Translations under genes and position numbers: made by a program
Part shown: piece by piece, positions 16,856 through 25,387 of the stretch
Position numbering within the stretch: position 1 is the first letter of the stretch
How the letters are laid out: each line of letters starts with the position of its first letter
Notes under the pieces: model-generated
What the model was told of the DNA's origin: nothing
Databases searched by the model: none
What the model saw: the letters and a program-made list of their open reading frames with translations, nothing else
From: Candidatus Limnocylindrales bacterium
GTDB lineage: Bacteria; Desulfobacterota; Binatia; UBA1149; CAITLU01
DNA length: 64,000 nucleotides
Reading direction: 5' to 3'
Assembly (NCBI GenBank): GCA_035626395.1
Contig: DASPNR010000002.1
Coordinates: 250,501 to 314,500, forward strand

Positions 16856-18424
16856 GTGCGAAAGCGCGGCCACATCGCACTGGCATCGATGGTGGCCGTC
16901 GCGTGCCTCCTCTTCGCGTTCGTCTACCCGCCGTTCGACGTCGGCACCATCGCGCTGGTGGCGGTGGCGCCGGTCGCGCTGGTCCTGCTCGATCCCAGCC
17001 TGCGATGCTCGCTGGCGGCTGCCGCCGGCTCCGGACTGGCGTTCGGGTGGCTGGCGGCGCTGATGATCGTGGGCCCGTGGATGTACCAGGCGGCGGCGCA
17101 GTACTTCGACAAGCCCGCCACCTTCGCCGCCGCCTTCACCGTTGCCGTCAACGGCGGCTACGTGGCGGTCTTCTATGCCGCATTGTTTGCGCTGCTGCGG
17201 CTGCTGGCCGCGGCCTCGCCGGTGCAAGCGGTGCTCGGCACGGCCTCGTTGTGGACGGGCCTCGAGTACGTGCGCGCTGCCGCTGCCGGCAATGCCTGGG
17301 CGCTGCTCGGACAGGGCCTGCATGACGTGCCGGTGCTGCGCGAGGCTGCCGGCGCCGGCGGCGTCTGGCTCCTGACCTGGGCTTGCGCACTGACGGGAGC
17401 CGCCATCGGCGTGGCGCTGCGGCGCGACATCGATGCGCGCGCGCGACGCCTGGCCATCGATCTGGCCGTTGCCGGTCCCGTCGTTCTGGCGCTGCTGGCG
17501 TGGGCGACCCGGCCGGCGCCCGCTGGCCGCGCGCTGCTGCCGCTTCGCGTGGCAGGCGTGCAGGCCGACATCGCCGGCACCGATCTGTGGAAGCCCGAGC
17601 TGCGCATGGCGCATCTGCAGCGATACGTCGAGATGACGCGAGAGCTCGAGCCGGGACGCGTCGACCTGGTGGTGTGGCCCGAGAACGCGGTTCCCCTACT
17701 TCTGGACGCGGACAAGGCCGTGCGCGAGCGCCTCGCCGACCTGGCGCGCACGCTCGGCAGCGCCTTGCTCGTCGGTGCGCCGCGCAGCAGCTCGGGCGGG
17801 GACGGCACCGCACGCTTCTTCAACAGCGCCTGGCTGTTCGCGCCGGACGGCTCGGTCGCGCACTACGACAAGCTGCATCTGCTGCCCTACATCGAGACCT
17901 CTCCCGCCTTCATGCCCGTCATTGCTCCGAGCGCGCAGTACGATGAAGGCGACGGTGTCGTGCTGTTCGACGTCGCCGGATGGCGAGTCGCCCCGCTCAT
18001 CTGCCTGGAGGCGATCCATCCCGGCTATGCGCGCGCGGCGGCCATGACGGGCGCGGACGTTTTCGTCAACATCTCCAACGATGCCTGGTTCGGCGCCGGA
18101 TACGGCCCCGAGCAGCATCACGTGATGAGCGTGCTGCGCGCAGCCGAAAGCCGCCGCCCGATGGTGCGAGTGGCCAACGGAGGGGTGACGGGCGCCGTCG
18201 ATGCGCGCGGCGCGCCGATCGGCGAGCGCAGCGTGCGATCGACGGGCGTGCGTCTGTTCGAGGTGGCGCCCGCGGACAAGCCGCTGTCGTTCTTTCACCG
18301 GTGGGGAGACTGGGCGGCCTGGGCTGCGCTCGTGCATTCGGCGCTGCTGTGCGGGCATGCGCTGCGCCGCCGCCGGCAGGCCGCGAACCGTGCCTTCCGC
18401 GACGAGAAGCCGGCGAACGCGTGA
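16856..18424 (+). CDS. lnt: Apolipoprotein N-acyltransferase
   Basis: This inner-membrane enzyme adds the third acyl chain to lipoproteins. The N-terminal part has about six hydrophobic segments. The periplasmic nitrilase-like domain shows the catalytic triad: Glu in WPENAVPL, Lys in HYDKLHLLPYIE and Cys in PLICLEAIHPGY. The length of about 522 residues fits Lnt. The GTG at 16856 is preceded by GGAAG; alternative in-frame starts are GTG 16778 and ATG 16889, and the first would overlap the divergent gamma-carbonic-anhydrase start. The gene supports a Gram-negative-type envelope. The lipoproteins predicted in this window (DUF1318 protein, PstS, LemA) are potential substrates. Confidence 0.92.
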   Translation: MRKRGHIALASMVAVACLLFAFVYPPFDVGTIALVAVAPVALVLLDPSLRCSLAAAAGSGLAFGWLAALMIVGPWMYQAAAQYFDKPATFAAAFTVAVNGGYVAVFYAALFALLRLLAAASPVQAVLGTASLWTGLEYVRAAAAGNAWALLGQGLHDVPVLREAAGAGGVWLLTWACALTGAAIGVALRRDIDARARRLAIDLAVAGPVVLALLAWATRPAPAGRALLPLRVAGVQADIAGTDLWKPELRMAHLQRYVEMTRELEPGRVDLVVWPENAVPLLLDADKAVRERLADLARTLGSALLVGAPRSSSGGDGTARFFNSAWLFAPDGSVAHYDKLHLLPYIETSPAFMPVIAPSAQYDEGDGVVLFDVAGWRVAPLICLEAIHPGYARAAAMTGADVFVNISNDAWFGAGYGPEQHHVMSVLRAAESRRPMVRVANGGVTGAVDARGAPIGERSVRSTGVRLFEVAPADKPLSFFHRWGDWAAWAALVHSALLCGHALRRRRQAANRAFRDEKPANA

Positions 18425-18427
18425 CGG

Positions 18428-19030
18428 TCAGCGCCGGCGCCAGGTGCCGCCTGCGTCCTGCACCCACCAGCCGGGCTCCGCCTTGGCGACCCATGTTTCG
18501 GCGAAGATCTGCTGGATGTCGCGCACGCGCTCGCTTCCGTAGCCGTTGGCCGCCGCGATCTCGCGGTAGAGCTGCGTGCGGTCGCGGTTCTCCGCTTCGA
18601 CCAGCCGTCGCACTGCCGCCTTGCCCGCCAGGTCCAGACCCGCAAGATCGCGCGCGACCAACACGCCGCCGCGGTCGATGCCCACCGCGCCGCTGTTCAT
18701 GTACGGACGCAGCTGCGCGGAGCGAGCCTTGATGGCGTCCTTCAACGCGCGGATGGCGGGCGTGGAGACGTTGACGTCCGGATCGGCAGCGTGCGCATCG
18801 GCGACGAGGAGAGACGAAGCCATCGCCAGCAGCCTCCCAGGCGACAGGCTGCTGCGCGGCTGCACGGAAGCGTCCTTTGCGGCATCGCCCCACGTCTCCT
18901 CGACGATCTGCTCGGCGGCCTCGCGTACCTGCGGCGCCGGAAAGTAGATGTTGACCGTCACGCACGCGCTGGCGGCGGCCATCGCGAACATGAGGGCGAG
19001 CGATCGGATACTATTGCGACGTTGCATCAC
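18428..19030 (-). CDS. DUF1318/YdbL-like lipoprotein
   Basis: This 200-residue lipoprotein has a signal peptide and lipobox ASAC (cleavage near residue 23), and the mature protein starts CVTVNIYFPAP. The C-terminal region (RVRDIQQIFAETWVAKAEPGWWVQDAGGTWRRR) resembles the YdbL/DUF1318 family end, with its K-x-G-x-x-V-Q motif. The gene overlaps the 3' end of the YdbH-like AsmA gene, as ydbL follows ydbH in enterobacteria. There the small lipoprotein YnbE lies between the two; here no separate ynbE is seen, and the lipidated N-terminus of this protein may supply that role. The likely place of action is the periplasmic face of the outer membrane. Function is inferred by analogy only. Confidence 0.72.
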   Translation of the reverse strand: MMQRRNSIRSLALMFAMAAASACVTVNIYFPAPQVREAAEQIVEETWGDAAKDASVQPRSSLSPGRLLAMASSLLVADAHAADPDVNVSTPAIRALKDAIKARSAQLRPYMNSGAVGIDRGGVLVARDLAGLDLAGKAAVRRLVEAENRDRTQLYREIAAANGYGSERVRDIQQIFAETWVAKAEPGWWVQDAGGTWRRR

Positions 19031-20999
19031 GCGCTTCTCCTTCCTCCTCGCCTAGGCTGCGCAGGCGCGACAGCATTTCCGAGAACGACATCCGCTGCGT
19101 ATGGCTGATGACGTTGACCGTGGGCGGGAGCAAGCTGCCCTTGACCAGGTATTCGCCGCCGTCGTCGGCGCGCTCGACTCCGTGCAGTTCGAATTGATCG
19201 TTTCTCAGGCTGCCGCGCACGCCCAGCCTGGAATAGCGGAACTCGTTGACCAGCCGCAAAGCGATGCCGCCGAGCGAGGCGTCGGCGCCGCCGAGCGCGC
19301 TCAGCTTCGACAACGCCCGAACGCTGATCGTCTGGGCGACGCCCGGCCGCGGCACCGAATGCAGGTCCACGTCGAACGACTGGAGCTGGCCGGCCGCGAT
19401 TTCGAGGTCGTTGACGTGCCCTTCGAGCACGCCACGTATGTGCCCGAACGGCAGCGCCTGCGTCATCTCCGCCAGCTGCAGGTCTTCGGCGACGGCATCG
19501 AGCCGGAACACCGACACGCGCGAGAAGGGCGTGCCGATGGACATGTCTCGCAGGTGCACCCTGCCGCCGAAGACGTGCGCGGTGGCGGCGCCGGTAACGC
19601 TCAGTGCCACCGGATCCATGGCCATGCCGCCAAGGTCACCTTCCAGGCGCCCCTGCACCGCAGGCCAGCCTGCATCTTGCAGCAGCCTCGAAAGATCGAC
19701 GTCGCGCAGCAGACCACGCGCGCGCAGTTGCAGCGTGCGCTCCTCGCGCTCGACCAGCGCGAGGTCCTCCAGCGTCAGCGCGCCGCCCCCTACCCTCAGC
19801 GTCACGGGCGCGGTCGCATCGAGGCGCCCGGCGCGAGCGATCGACTCGATGCGAAAGGGGCCGAAGCGGATGCCGCCGATGCGCAGGTCGGCTGCCGCGA
19901 GCGTTCCGCCGATGTCGACGACGGGCTCGGCATTGCGAGAAAAGAACGGGATGCGTGCCGTCAGGTCGTCGAGCAGGAAAGCCGGCGAGCTGGCGCGCAG
20001 CGACTGCGCATGGACGACGCCAGAGATTGCCGGCGCGTCCGAGCCGGCGCCCGTGATCGTCATGCGCACGGAGGACTTGCCGGTGACGGTGAGATTGGCG
20101 AGCGCCGGATAGGCGGCGCCGAAGGGCTCGCGCACGAGCTTGTCGAAGGATCGCTCGAGGTTTTCGGCGCTCAGATGCAGTGAGCAGCGCGAGAGCTCGT
20201 CCTGCAGCGTCCAGGTGAACGCCGCCTGCATCTTCAGCAGGCCGCGCAGCTCGGCGCTGGCAATGTCCAGATCCACCGTCTTGGCCGCGGCGGTGGCGGT
20301 CGCGGCAGCCGAGACGGGAAACGCGCCCAGGTCCACGAGCACCTCGTCCCACAATGCAGAGCCGCTGCCGATCTGAAGCTCGAGCGCGTAGCGCTGATCC
20401 GTGGAGGCGGCTTCGCGCGGCAGCCTCTCGAGTCGCAGCCGACCCGCCAGCTTCTCGGCGGCGCGCGTCGCCGACGGATCCGAGATGTCGAGCGTCGTGG
20501 CGGTAATGCCCAGCGCGCCGGCGTGCTGATCCAGGACCAGGGTTCCCCTGGCGGTTGCCGCATCGCCGATCCGCACGGCGCCCTCCTCGATCTCCAGGCG
20601 CTCCAGCGGCGCCGGCAGCGCCGTGGCAAGAAGGCTGCGCAGCACGCTGCCGTCCTCGCCCGTGCGGTCGATGGACAGCCGCGGCCGGATGAGGCGCGCC
20701 GTGGTGACGAGGTAGGGCGGCTGCAGGCGCAACGTGTTGAACACCTCCACCAGCGGCGCGGCGGCCACCTCGCGGCCGCCCGCGTCGCGAATCACGACGT
20801 CGGTCGCCGTCACCGACAGCTCCCGATCCATCCGCACCGAAGCCGCCTGCACGTCGTAGCCCGCCAGCAGGAGCTGGCGTTGCAGCTCGCTGCGTACGAG
20901 CTCGGTGCCGCTCCACAGCGGAAGCGTCGCGTACAGCGCAACGACGAGCAGCAGGACCGTCGCAACGAGAACGCCGGCGGCAAGAATGGCGCGGCGCAT
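19011..20999 (-). CDS. YdbH-like AsmA-family protein (intermembrane lipid transport)
   Basis: This 662-residue protein has an N-terminal membrane anchor (residues about 5-30, MRRAILAAGVLVATVLLLVVALYA) followed by a long repetitive beta-rich periplasmic part without other membrane segments. The repeated pattern of hydrophobic/alternating strands and conserved turns in the C-terminal third (GRLEGDLGGMAMDPVALSVTG, GVLEGHVNDLEI) is of the AsmA/TamB/YdbH type. Proteins of this class form hydrophobic bridges carrying phospholipids between inner and outer membrane. The overlapping DUF1318 lipoprotein gene downstream supports the YdbH assignment. It follows the TetR gene on the same strand, 36 bases downstream of it. 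Confidence 0.68.
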   Translation of the reverse strand: MRRAILAAGVLVATVLLLVVALYATLPLWSGTELVRSELQRQLLLAGYDVQAASVRMDRELSVTATDVVIRDAGGREVAAAPLVEVFNTLRLQPPYLVTTARLIRPRLSIDRTGEDGSVLRSLLATALPAPLERLEIEEGAVRIGDAATARGTLVLDQHAGALGITATTLDISDPSATRAAEKLAGRLRLERLPREAASTDQRYALELQIGSGSALWDEVLVDLGAFPVSAAATATAAAKTVDLDIASAELRGLLKMQAAFTWTLQDELSRCSLHLSAENLERSFDKLVREPFGAAYPALANLTVTGKSSVRMTITGAGSDAPAISGVVHAQSLRASSPAFLLDDLTARIPFFSRNAEPVVDIGGTLAAADLRIGGIRFGPFRIESIARAGRLDATAPVTLRVGGGALTLEDLALVEREERTLQLRARGLLRDVDLSRLLQDAGWPAVQGRLEGDLGGMAMDPVALSVTGAATAHVFGGRVHLRDMSIGTPFSRVSVFRLDAVAEDLQLAEMTQALPFGHIRGVLEGHVNDLEIAAGQLQSFDVDLHSVPRPGVAQTISVRALSKLSALGGADASLGGIALRLVNEFRYSRLGVRGSLRNDQFELHGVERADDGGEYLVKGSLLPPTVNVISHTQRMSFSEMLSRLRSLGEEEGEARDATSQ

Positions 21000-21035
21000 G
21001 TCAGTGCATGGGAACCTGGGCCGTCGCCGCCCAGG

Positions 21036-21668
21036 TCAGACGGCGTCGCGCGGAGGAATCAGGAGATGCGTGATCTTGCGCAGGAATGCCGTCTGGCGGG
21101 CCAGACCTTCGGGCGAGGTCGCGTCGAGGTCGAACATCTGCTCGAGCAGCGGCGCCATCGCGAAGTAGCCGAGGATCAGGCTCTGGAACGCGACCATCAG
21201 CAGCGGCAGCTCCTGCGCCTCCCACTGCTCGACGGCGCGGCTGCGCTGCAGCGCCTCGATGCCGCGCATGTAGATGGGGCCGAGCCACTTGCCGCCGATG
21301 CGCGCCAGCCTCTCGCCGCCCGCCAGCGTCTCGTAGGTGATGAGCTTGGCCAGGTTGGGGCTGCCGGCGAGATGGGTGACGACCCGATCGATGGCACGGT
21401 CTTCGGTGTCCCGCGTCTGCTCCCCGCTGGCCAGCTCGACGAGCAGCTCCATGACCGGCTGCAGGCCGCGCTCCAGGACCGCTTCATAGAGGAGGTCCTT
21501 GCTCGGAAAGTGATTGTAGAGACTTGCCGGGTTCAGCCCGACGCCGGCTGCGATATCGCGGACCGCCGTCCCGGCCAGCCCGCGCTCCGCGAAGAGCTGC
21601 TCGGCGGCGTCGAGGATCCGCTCGCGCGTGGACTTGGTCTCCGACTGGATTGGCGCCGTCTCTGACAT
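21036..21668 (-). CDS. TetR-family transcriptional regulator
   Basis: This is a 210-residue TetR repressor. The N-terminal helix-turn-helix domain (residues 14-60) is clear: TRERILDAAEQLFAERG, then AVRDIAAGVGLNPASLYNHFPSK. The C-terminal ligand-binding helices are diverged, so the ligand is unknown. It reads towards the YdbH-like gene. Its upstream space holds a 12-bp inverted repeat at 21708-21719 that could be its own operator. The gene beyond (acyl-CoA thioesterase) reads in the same direction, so regulation of fatty-acyl metabolism is plausible. Confidence 0.88.
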   Translation of the reverse strand: MSETAPIQSETKSTRERILDAAEQLFAERGLAGTAVRDIAAGVGLNPASLYNHFPSKDLLYEAVLERGLQPVMELLVELASGEQTRDTEDRAIDRVVTHLAGSPNLAKLITYETLAGGERLARIGGKWLGPIYMRGIEALQRSRAVEQWEAQELPLLMVAFQSLILGYFAMAPLLEQMFDLDATSPEGLARQTAFLRKITHLLIPPRDAV

Positions 21669-21707
21669 TCGTGGCCTTGCCGCCTTGCGGGGAAAGTGCT
21701 ACCCAAC

Positions 21708-21719
21708 AAACGTTCGTTT
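21708..21719. promoter_or_regulatory. Candidate TetR operator (inverted repeat)
   Basis: AAACG-TT-CGTTT is a dyad with 5-bp perfect arms and a 2-base spacer, in a locally AT-richer stretch 40 bases upstream of the TetR start. Position and form fit autoregulation by the adjacent TetR protein. It could also be chance. Confidence 0.4.
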
Positions 21720-21759
21720 CATGGAACCGTTCGACTCCATCGCGTCTATCGCCGCCTCG

Positions 21760-22446
21760 TCAGCTTCGTCCGGTCTCATTGCCGCTCGCTTCCATCATCG
21801 CCAGGAACCGCGCCGGCTCCACCGAGACGAAGATTCCTTCGGCTTCGGCGGTGACGGTTTCGCCGGCGAACAGCTTGCCCGACGTGAAGATCTTGCGCCC
21901 CTCGACGCGGTCGACCCCGGCGTCGAAGCGCAAGGGCGTGTGCAGCGGCGTCGGACGCCGGTAGCGCACCGTCAGCGTGCCGGTCATTCCGGGATTTCCG
22001 CTGAGCGACTGCGCAAAGCCGAGCACCTCGTCGAAGGCGGCGGCGACGAAGCCGCCATGCACGTGTCCGGGCGGCCCTTCATAAGCGGCTCCGAACACCC
22101 CCGTGCCGTGAATGCGTCCCTCGCGCGCCTGCAGCGTCAGCGGCGGCGCAAGCGGATTGGACAAGCCGATCATCGGGCTCTGGTCGAAGAAGGCGCCGAC
22201 GTCGCCGGCATTGGCGCTTTCGGCAAAGCCCCACTGCCCTTTGCGCTGGACGTGCTCCTCCAGAGTGACCGCATAGCGTTCGGCCGCCTCCGCCGCCCGC
22301 GAGAGCTGTTCTTCGGGAGCTGCGCTCAGCACCAGGCGATCGATGATCCTGCGCAGCGCAGCAGCCAGGCGCCGCTTCTGAGCCCATGCACCGCTGGCCG
22401 GCATCGTGGCCGCCTCGAAGTACAGGCTCCCTCTCTTCTCTTGCAC
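21760..22446 (-). CDS. PaaI-like acyl-CoA thioesterase (hot-dog fold)
   Basis: This 228-residue protein has a helical N-terminal region followed by a PaaI/THEM4-type hot-dog domain. The family motif is seen as GHVHGGFVAAAFDEVLG (His-Gly-Gly and a catalytic Asp), followed by LTVRYRRPTPLHTPLRF. It hydrolyses acyl-CoA thioesters. It lies divergent to the P450 gene (54 bases between the annotated starts) and upstream of the TetR gene on the same strand. The long N-terminal helix region is unusual for a simple PaaI protein but common for THEM4-like members. The substrate is unknown. Confidence 0.8.
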   Translation of the reverse strand: MQEKRGSLYFEAATMPASGAWAQKRRLAAALRRIIDRLVLSAAPEEQLSRAAEAAERYAVTLEEHVQRKGQWGFAESANAGDVGAFFDQSPMIGLSNPLAPPLTLQAREGRIHGTGVFGAAYEGPPGHVHGGFVAAAFDEVLGFAQSLSGNPGMTGTLTVRYRRPTPLHTPLRFDAGVDRVEGRKIFTSGKLFAGETVTAEAEGIFVSVEPARFLAMMEASGNETGRS

Positions 22447-22499
22447 GCCGCCGACTCTATGCAGAGCGGCGCGGCGAAACCAAAAGGACTGTGGCCGTC

Positions 22500-23834
22500 A
22501 TGAAGCCAGGCACGCTCGATCTCTCCAACCCCGACAACTTCAACCACGGCTTTCCGCACGAGTACTTCCGCATGCTGCGGCAACAGGACCCCGTCCACTG
22601 GAGCGAGTGCGGCTTCGAGCCCGACCGCAACGGCAAGGGCTTCTGGTCCATCACCAAGTACGAGGACGTCAAGATGATGTCGCGTACGCCGCTTACGTTC
22701 TCGTCGCACGAGGGCGGCACCAACATCTTCGAGCTGCACGGCGACGACCTGATCGGGGCGCGCTCGATGATGCTCAACATGGATCCGCCGCAGCACGCCA
22801 AGTACCGGCGCCTGGTCGCGCACAACTTCACGCCGCGCCAGATCGAGAAGCTGCACGGCCACATCCGGGAGCTCGCCACCCGGATCGTCGACGACATCGC
22901 CACCCGCGGCGAGTGCGATTTCGTGGCCGACGTCGCCGCGCTGCTGCCGATGCGCACGATCATGGAGATCGTCGGCGTGCCCGAGGAGGACCAGAAGGCG
23001 GTCTTCGACCTGAGCAACCGGCTGATCGGCTTCGACGATCCCGAGTACCAGTGCTCCTTCGACGAAGGGAAGATGGCGGCGGCCGAGATGTGCATGTACG
23101 GCAACAAGCTGCGAGAGGCCGTGGCCGAGTGCCCGCAGGAGAACCTCGCCAGCGCGCTCTACCACGGCAAGGTCGACGGCGAGAGCCTGGACGCGTTCCA
23201 GTACAACTACTTCTTCCTGATGCTGATGATCGCCGGCAACGAGACGACCCGCACGATGACGTCGCACGGAATGCGGCTGCTCATGGAGCATCCGGCGCAG
23301 CGAAAGCTGCTCGTGGACGATCCGTCGCGTGTTCCGGCGGCCGTCGAGGAGATCCTGCGCTACAACCCGGCCGTCATGTACTTCCGGCGAACGGTGATGG
23401 AAGACGTCGAGCTGCGTGGCAAGAAGCTGAAGAAGGGTGACAAGGTCGTGCTGTGGTACCCGTCGGCCAACCGCGACGAAGAGATCTTCGAGGATCCCGA
23501 CCGCTTCGACGTGACCCGCCCGATCCATGAGCACCTGGCTTTCGGAATCGGCGAGCACTTCTGCATCGGTGCCAGCTTCGCGCGCGCACAGCTGACGTCC
23601 ATCTTCACCGAACTGCTGACGCGGCTGCCCGACATGGAGCTGGTCTCGCCGCCGCGCTACCTGCGGTCGAACTTCATCGACGGCATCAAGGAGATGCGCG
23701 TGCGATTCACGCCCGAGGCGGCCAGGCCGCGCGCGACGTGTCCGCATGCGGCGGCTGCCGCGGCGGCGGCGGAAGCCGGGGCCGAGGCTCAGCCCGCCGC
23801 GGCGGCGCAGGTATCGCAGGCCTCGCAGAGCTGA
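22500..23834 (+). CDS. Cytochrome P450, CYP125/CYP124-like
   Basis: This 444-residue soluble bacterial P450 has the heme-binding loop FGIGEHFCIG with the Cys ligand, the I-helix AGNETTR with the acid-alcohol pair, and ExxR as EEILR. The N-terminal LDLSNPDNFNHGFPHEYFRMLRQ and LNMDPPQHAKYRRL resemble CYP125/CYP142/CYP124, which hydroxylate the terminal carbon of sterol or methyl-branched side chains. The C-terminal 40 residues form an Ala/Glu/Gln-rich tail that P450s normally lack. The ATG at 22500 follows AAGGACT. A 3Fe-4S ferredoxin gene lies about 190 bases downstream on the same strand and is its probable electron donor. Confidence 0.9.
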   Translation: MKPGTLDLSNPDNFNHGFPHEYFRMLRQQDPVHWSECGFEPDRNGKGFWSITKYEDVKMMSRTPLTFSSHEGGTNIFELHGDDLIGARSMMLNMDPPQHAKYRRLVAHNFTPRQIEKLHGHIRELATRIVDDIATRGECDFVADVAALLPMRTIMEIVGVPEEDQKAVFDLSNRLIGFDDPEYQCSFDEGKMAAAEMCMYGNKLREAVAECPQENLASALYHGKVDGESLDAFQYNYFFLMLMIAGNETTRTMTSHGMRLLMEHPAQRKLLVDDPSRVPAAVEEILRYNPAVMYFRRTVMEDVELRGKKLKKGDKVVLWYPSANRDEEIFEDPDRFDVTRPIHEHLAFGIGEHFCIGASFARAQLTSIFTELLTRLPDMELVSPPRYLRSNFIDGIKEMRVRFTPEAARPRATCPHAAAAAAAAEAGAEAQPAAAAQVSQASQS

Positions 23835-24027
23835 GCGGCCGACCGACGAACGCGCTCGCGGCGGGCGCCGGCGTGCACGGAGGGCGGTGCGCAGCAGGCA
23901 CGCGCGGCGTGTACCGCCACTGCGCGCGGTCGGCAATCTCCTGTTCCCGATCACTTCGTGCTGTCAGCGGCCGATCGCTGGCGGCGCGTTTCCCAGAACT
24001 CGCTGCTGCCGCTAAATACGGAGCATC

Positions 24028-24219
24028 ATGAAAGTCATCGTCGATTACGATCTGTGCGAGGCGAACGCGATCTGCATGCGCGTGGCTCCCGAGGTGTTCA
24101 AGGTGGATGAGAAGGACAACCTGCACGTCCTTCAGGAGAACCCTCCGGAGGAGCTTCGCGCCAAGGTCAAGGAAGCGGTGCGGCTGTGTCCGCGGCAGGC
24201 GTTGTCGATCCAGGATTGA
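24028..24219 (+). CDS. [3Fe-4S]-type small ferredoxin
   Basis: This 63-residue ferredoxin has ligands in LCEANAICMRVAPEVF (C-x5-C) and a late LCPRQAL. This is the pattern of single-cluster 3Fe-4S ferredoxins found beside actinobacterial P450s. It lacks the second cluster motif. It carries electrons from a reductase to a P450, and its position after the P450 gene indicates the partner. An ATG with a CGGAG ribosome site is clear. The 193-base space before it has no gene. A ferredoxin reductase is not seen in this window. Confidence 0.9.
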   Translation: MKVIVDYDLCEANAICMRVAPEVFKVDEKDNLHVLQENPPEELRAKVKEAVRLCPRQALSIQD

Positions 24220-24370
24220 AGCGGCTCGCGCCGCTGCGGCGGCGCAAAGATTCCATCCTGTCGCCCAGGCTCCTCCGCACGGCGTCGAGGCTTCGGACTC
24301 GCGCCTTTCAGAGATGCGCGGGGATGGAGCCGATCCCTCCGCTCTCGAGCCGCGGCAGCTGACTCCACGC

Positions 24371-24393
24371 GTGGCGGGAAAACGTCCCGCTAC
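24371..24393. terminator. Hairpin between ferredoxin and convergent crotonase gene
   Basis: GTGGCGGGA and TCCCGCTAC pair with one mismatch (about 9 bp) around an AAACG loop. It overlaps the stop of the convergent enoyl-CoA hydratase gene. There is no T-run, so a terminator role is only possible. Confidence 0.3.
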
Positions 24394-25202
24394 CGCCCCT
24401 TGAACTGCGGCTTCCTCTTCTCCTTGAACGCCCGTGGCCCTTCCTTGGCATCTTCGGTGCCGAAGACTTCCATGCCCAGGCGCATCTCGACCTCGCGCGC
24501 CTGATCCTCGGTCATGCATTCGGCCTCCAGCACCGCGCGCTTGATGTTGCGCACGGCCACAGGGCCGTTTTCGGCAATGCGCTGCGCGATCTCGCGCGCG
24601 GTTGCCAGTGCCTGACCCTCGGCGACGACGCGGCCGATCAGGCCCATCTCGCGCGCCTCGGCGGCGCTGTAGTGATCGCCGGTCAGCAGCACCTCCATCG
24701 CACGCGTGAAGGGAATCTGCCGCGGCAGGCGCGTGGTCGAGCCGCCCTGCGGAAACAGGCCCCAGCGCACTTCGGAGACGCCGAGCCGCGCGCCCTCGCC
24801 TGCCACGCGGATGTCGGTGGCCTGCAGGATCTCGACGCCGCCGGCGATGCACGAGCCTTCGATGGCCGCGATCAGCGGCTTGACCGTGCGCCGGCTGCGC
24901 AGCAGGCCGCGGAAGATCACCTGGTAGTCGTCGCGGATGCGCTGCTCCCAGTCGCTCTCGGGCGGCAGGCCCTTGAGTGAACGCGTCACCAGCTTGTCCA
25001 GATCGGCGCCCGCGCAGAAATGTCCGTTGCTGCCGGTCAGGATGACCACGCGCACGTCGTCGTCGGCGTCGGTTTCGTCCCACGCATCGGCCAAGCGGCA
25101 GATCATCTCGGGATTGAGGGCGTTGCGCGCCTCGGGCCGGTTCATGGTCAGGGTGACGACGTGGCCGTCGCGCTCGACGAGAAGGGCGGGCTGTTCAGAC
25201 AC
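24390..25202 (-). CDS. Enoyl-CoA hydratase (crotonase family)
   Basis: This 270-residue crotonase-family enzyme has the oxyanion-hole motif GHFCAGADLDKL near residue 60 and IEGSCIAGGVEILQATDIRVAGEGARLGVSEVRWGLFP further on. The first hydratase Glu position is occupied in GGVEILQ, and the second (WGLFP region) reads as Gly-Leu-Phe, so classical syn-hydration is uncertain. It could be an isomerase or another acyl-CoA lyase of the fold. It begins with MSEQPALLVERDG. It lies 185 bases downstream of the acyl-CoA synthetase on the same strand, so it probably acts on the same CoA thioesters. It is convergent with the ferredoxin gene. Confidence 0.88.
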   Translation of the reverse strand: MSEQPALLVERDGHVVTLTMNRPEARNALNPEMICRLADAWDETDADDDVRVVILTGSNGHFCAGADLDKLVTRSLKGLPPESDWEQRIRDDYQVIFRGLLRSRRTVKPLIAAIEGSCIAGGVEILQATDIRVAGEGARLGVSEVRWGLFPQGGSTTRLPRQIPFTRAMEVLLTGDHYSAAEAREMGLIGRVVAEGQALATAREIAQRIAENGPVAVRNIKRAVLEAECMTEDQAREVEMRLGMEVFGTEDAKEGPRAFKEKRKPQFKGR

Positions 25203-25387
25203 TGCGTTGCTCCTGGTTCAGCTGACGGAGAATGGTTGGTGCGCGCGGTCCGATACGCGTCGTCGCCGGTCGCTCCGCACGCACCTCGTCTGGATCGACG
25301 GGGCACCGGGCCGGCCGGTCGTGGCGGCGGGAGCGCCGACGGCGCCGATTCCGTGCGCACGGCGGCGCTGCGGCAGGAACCGTGAGC

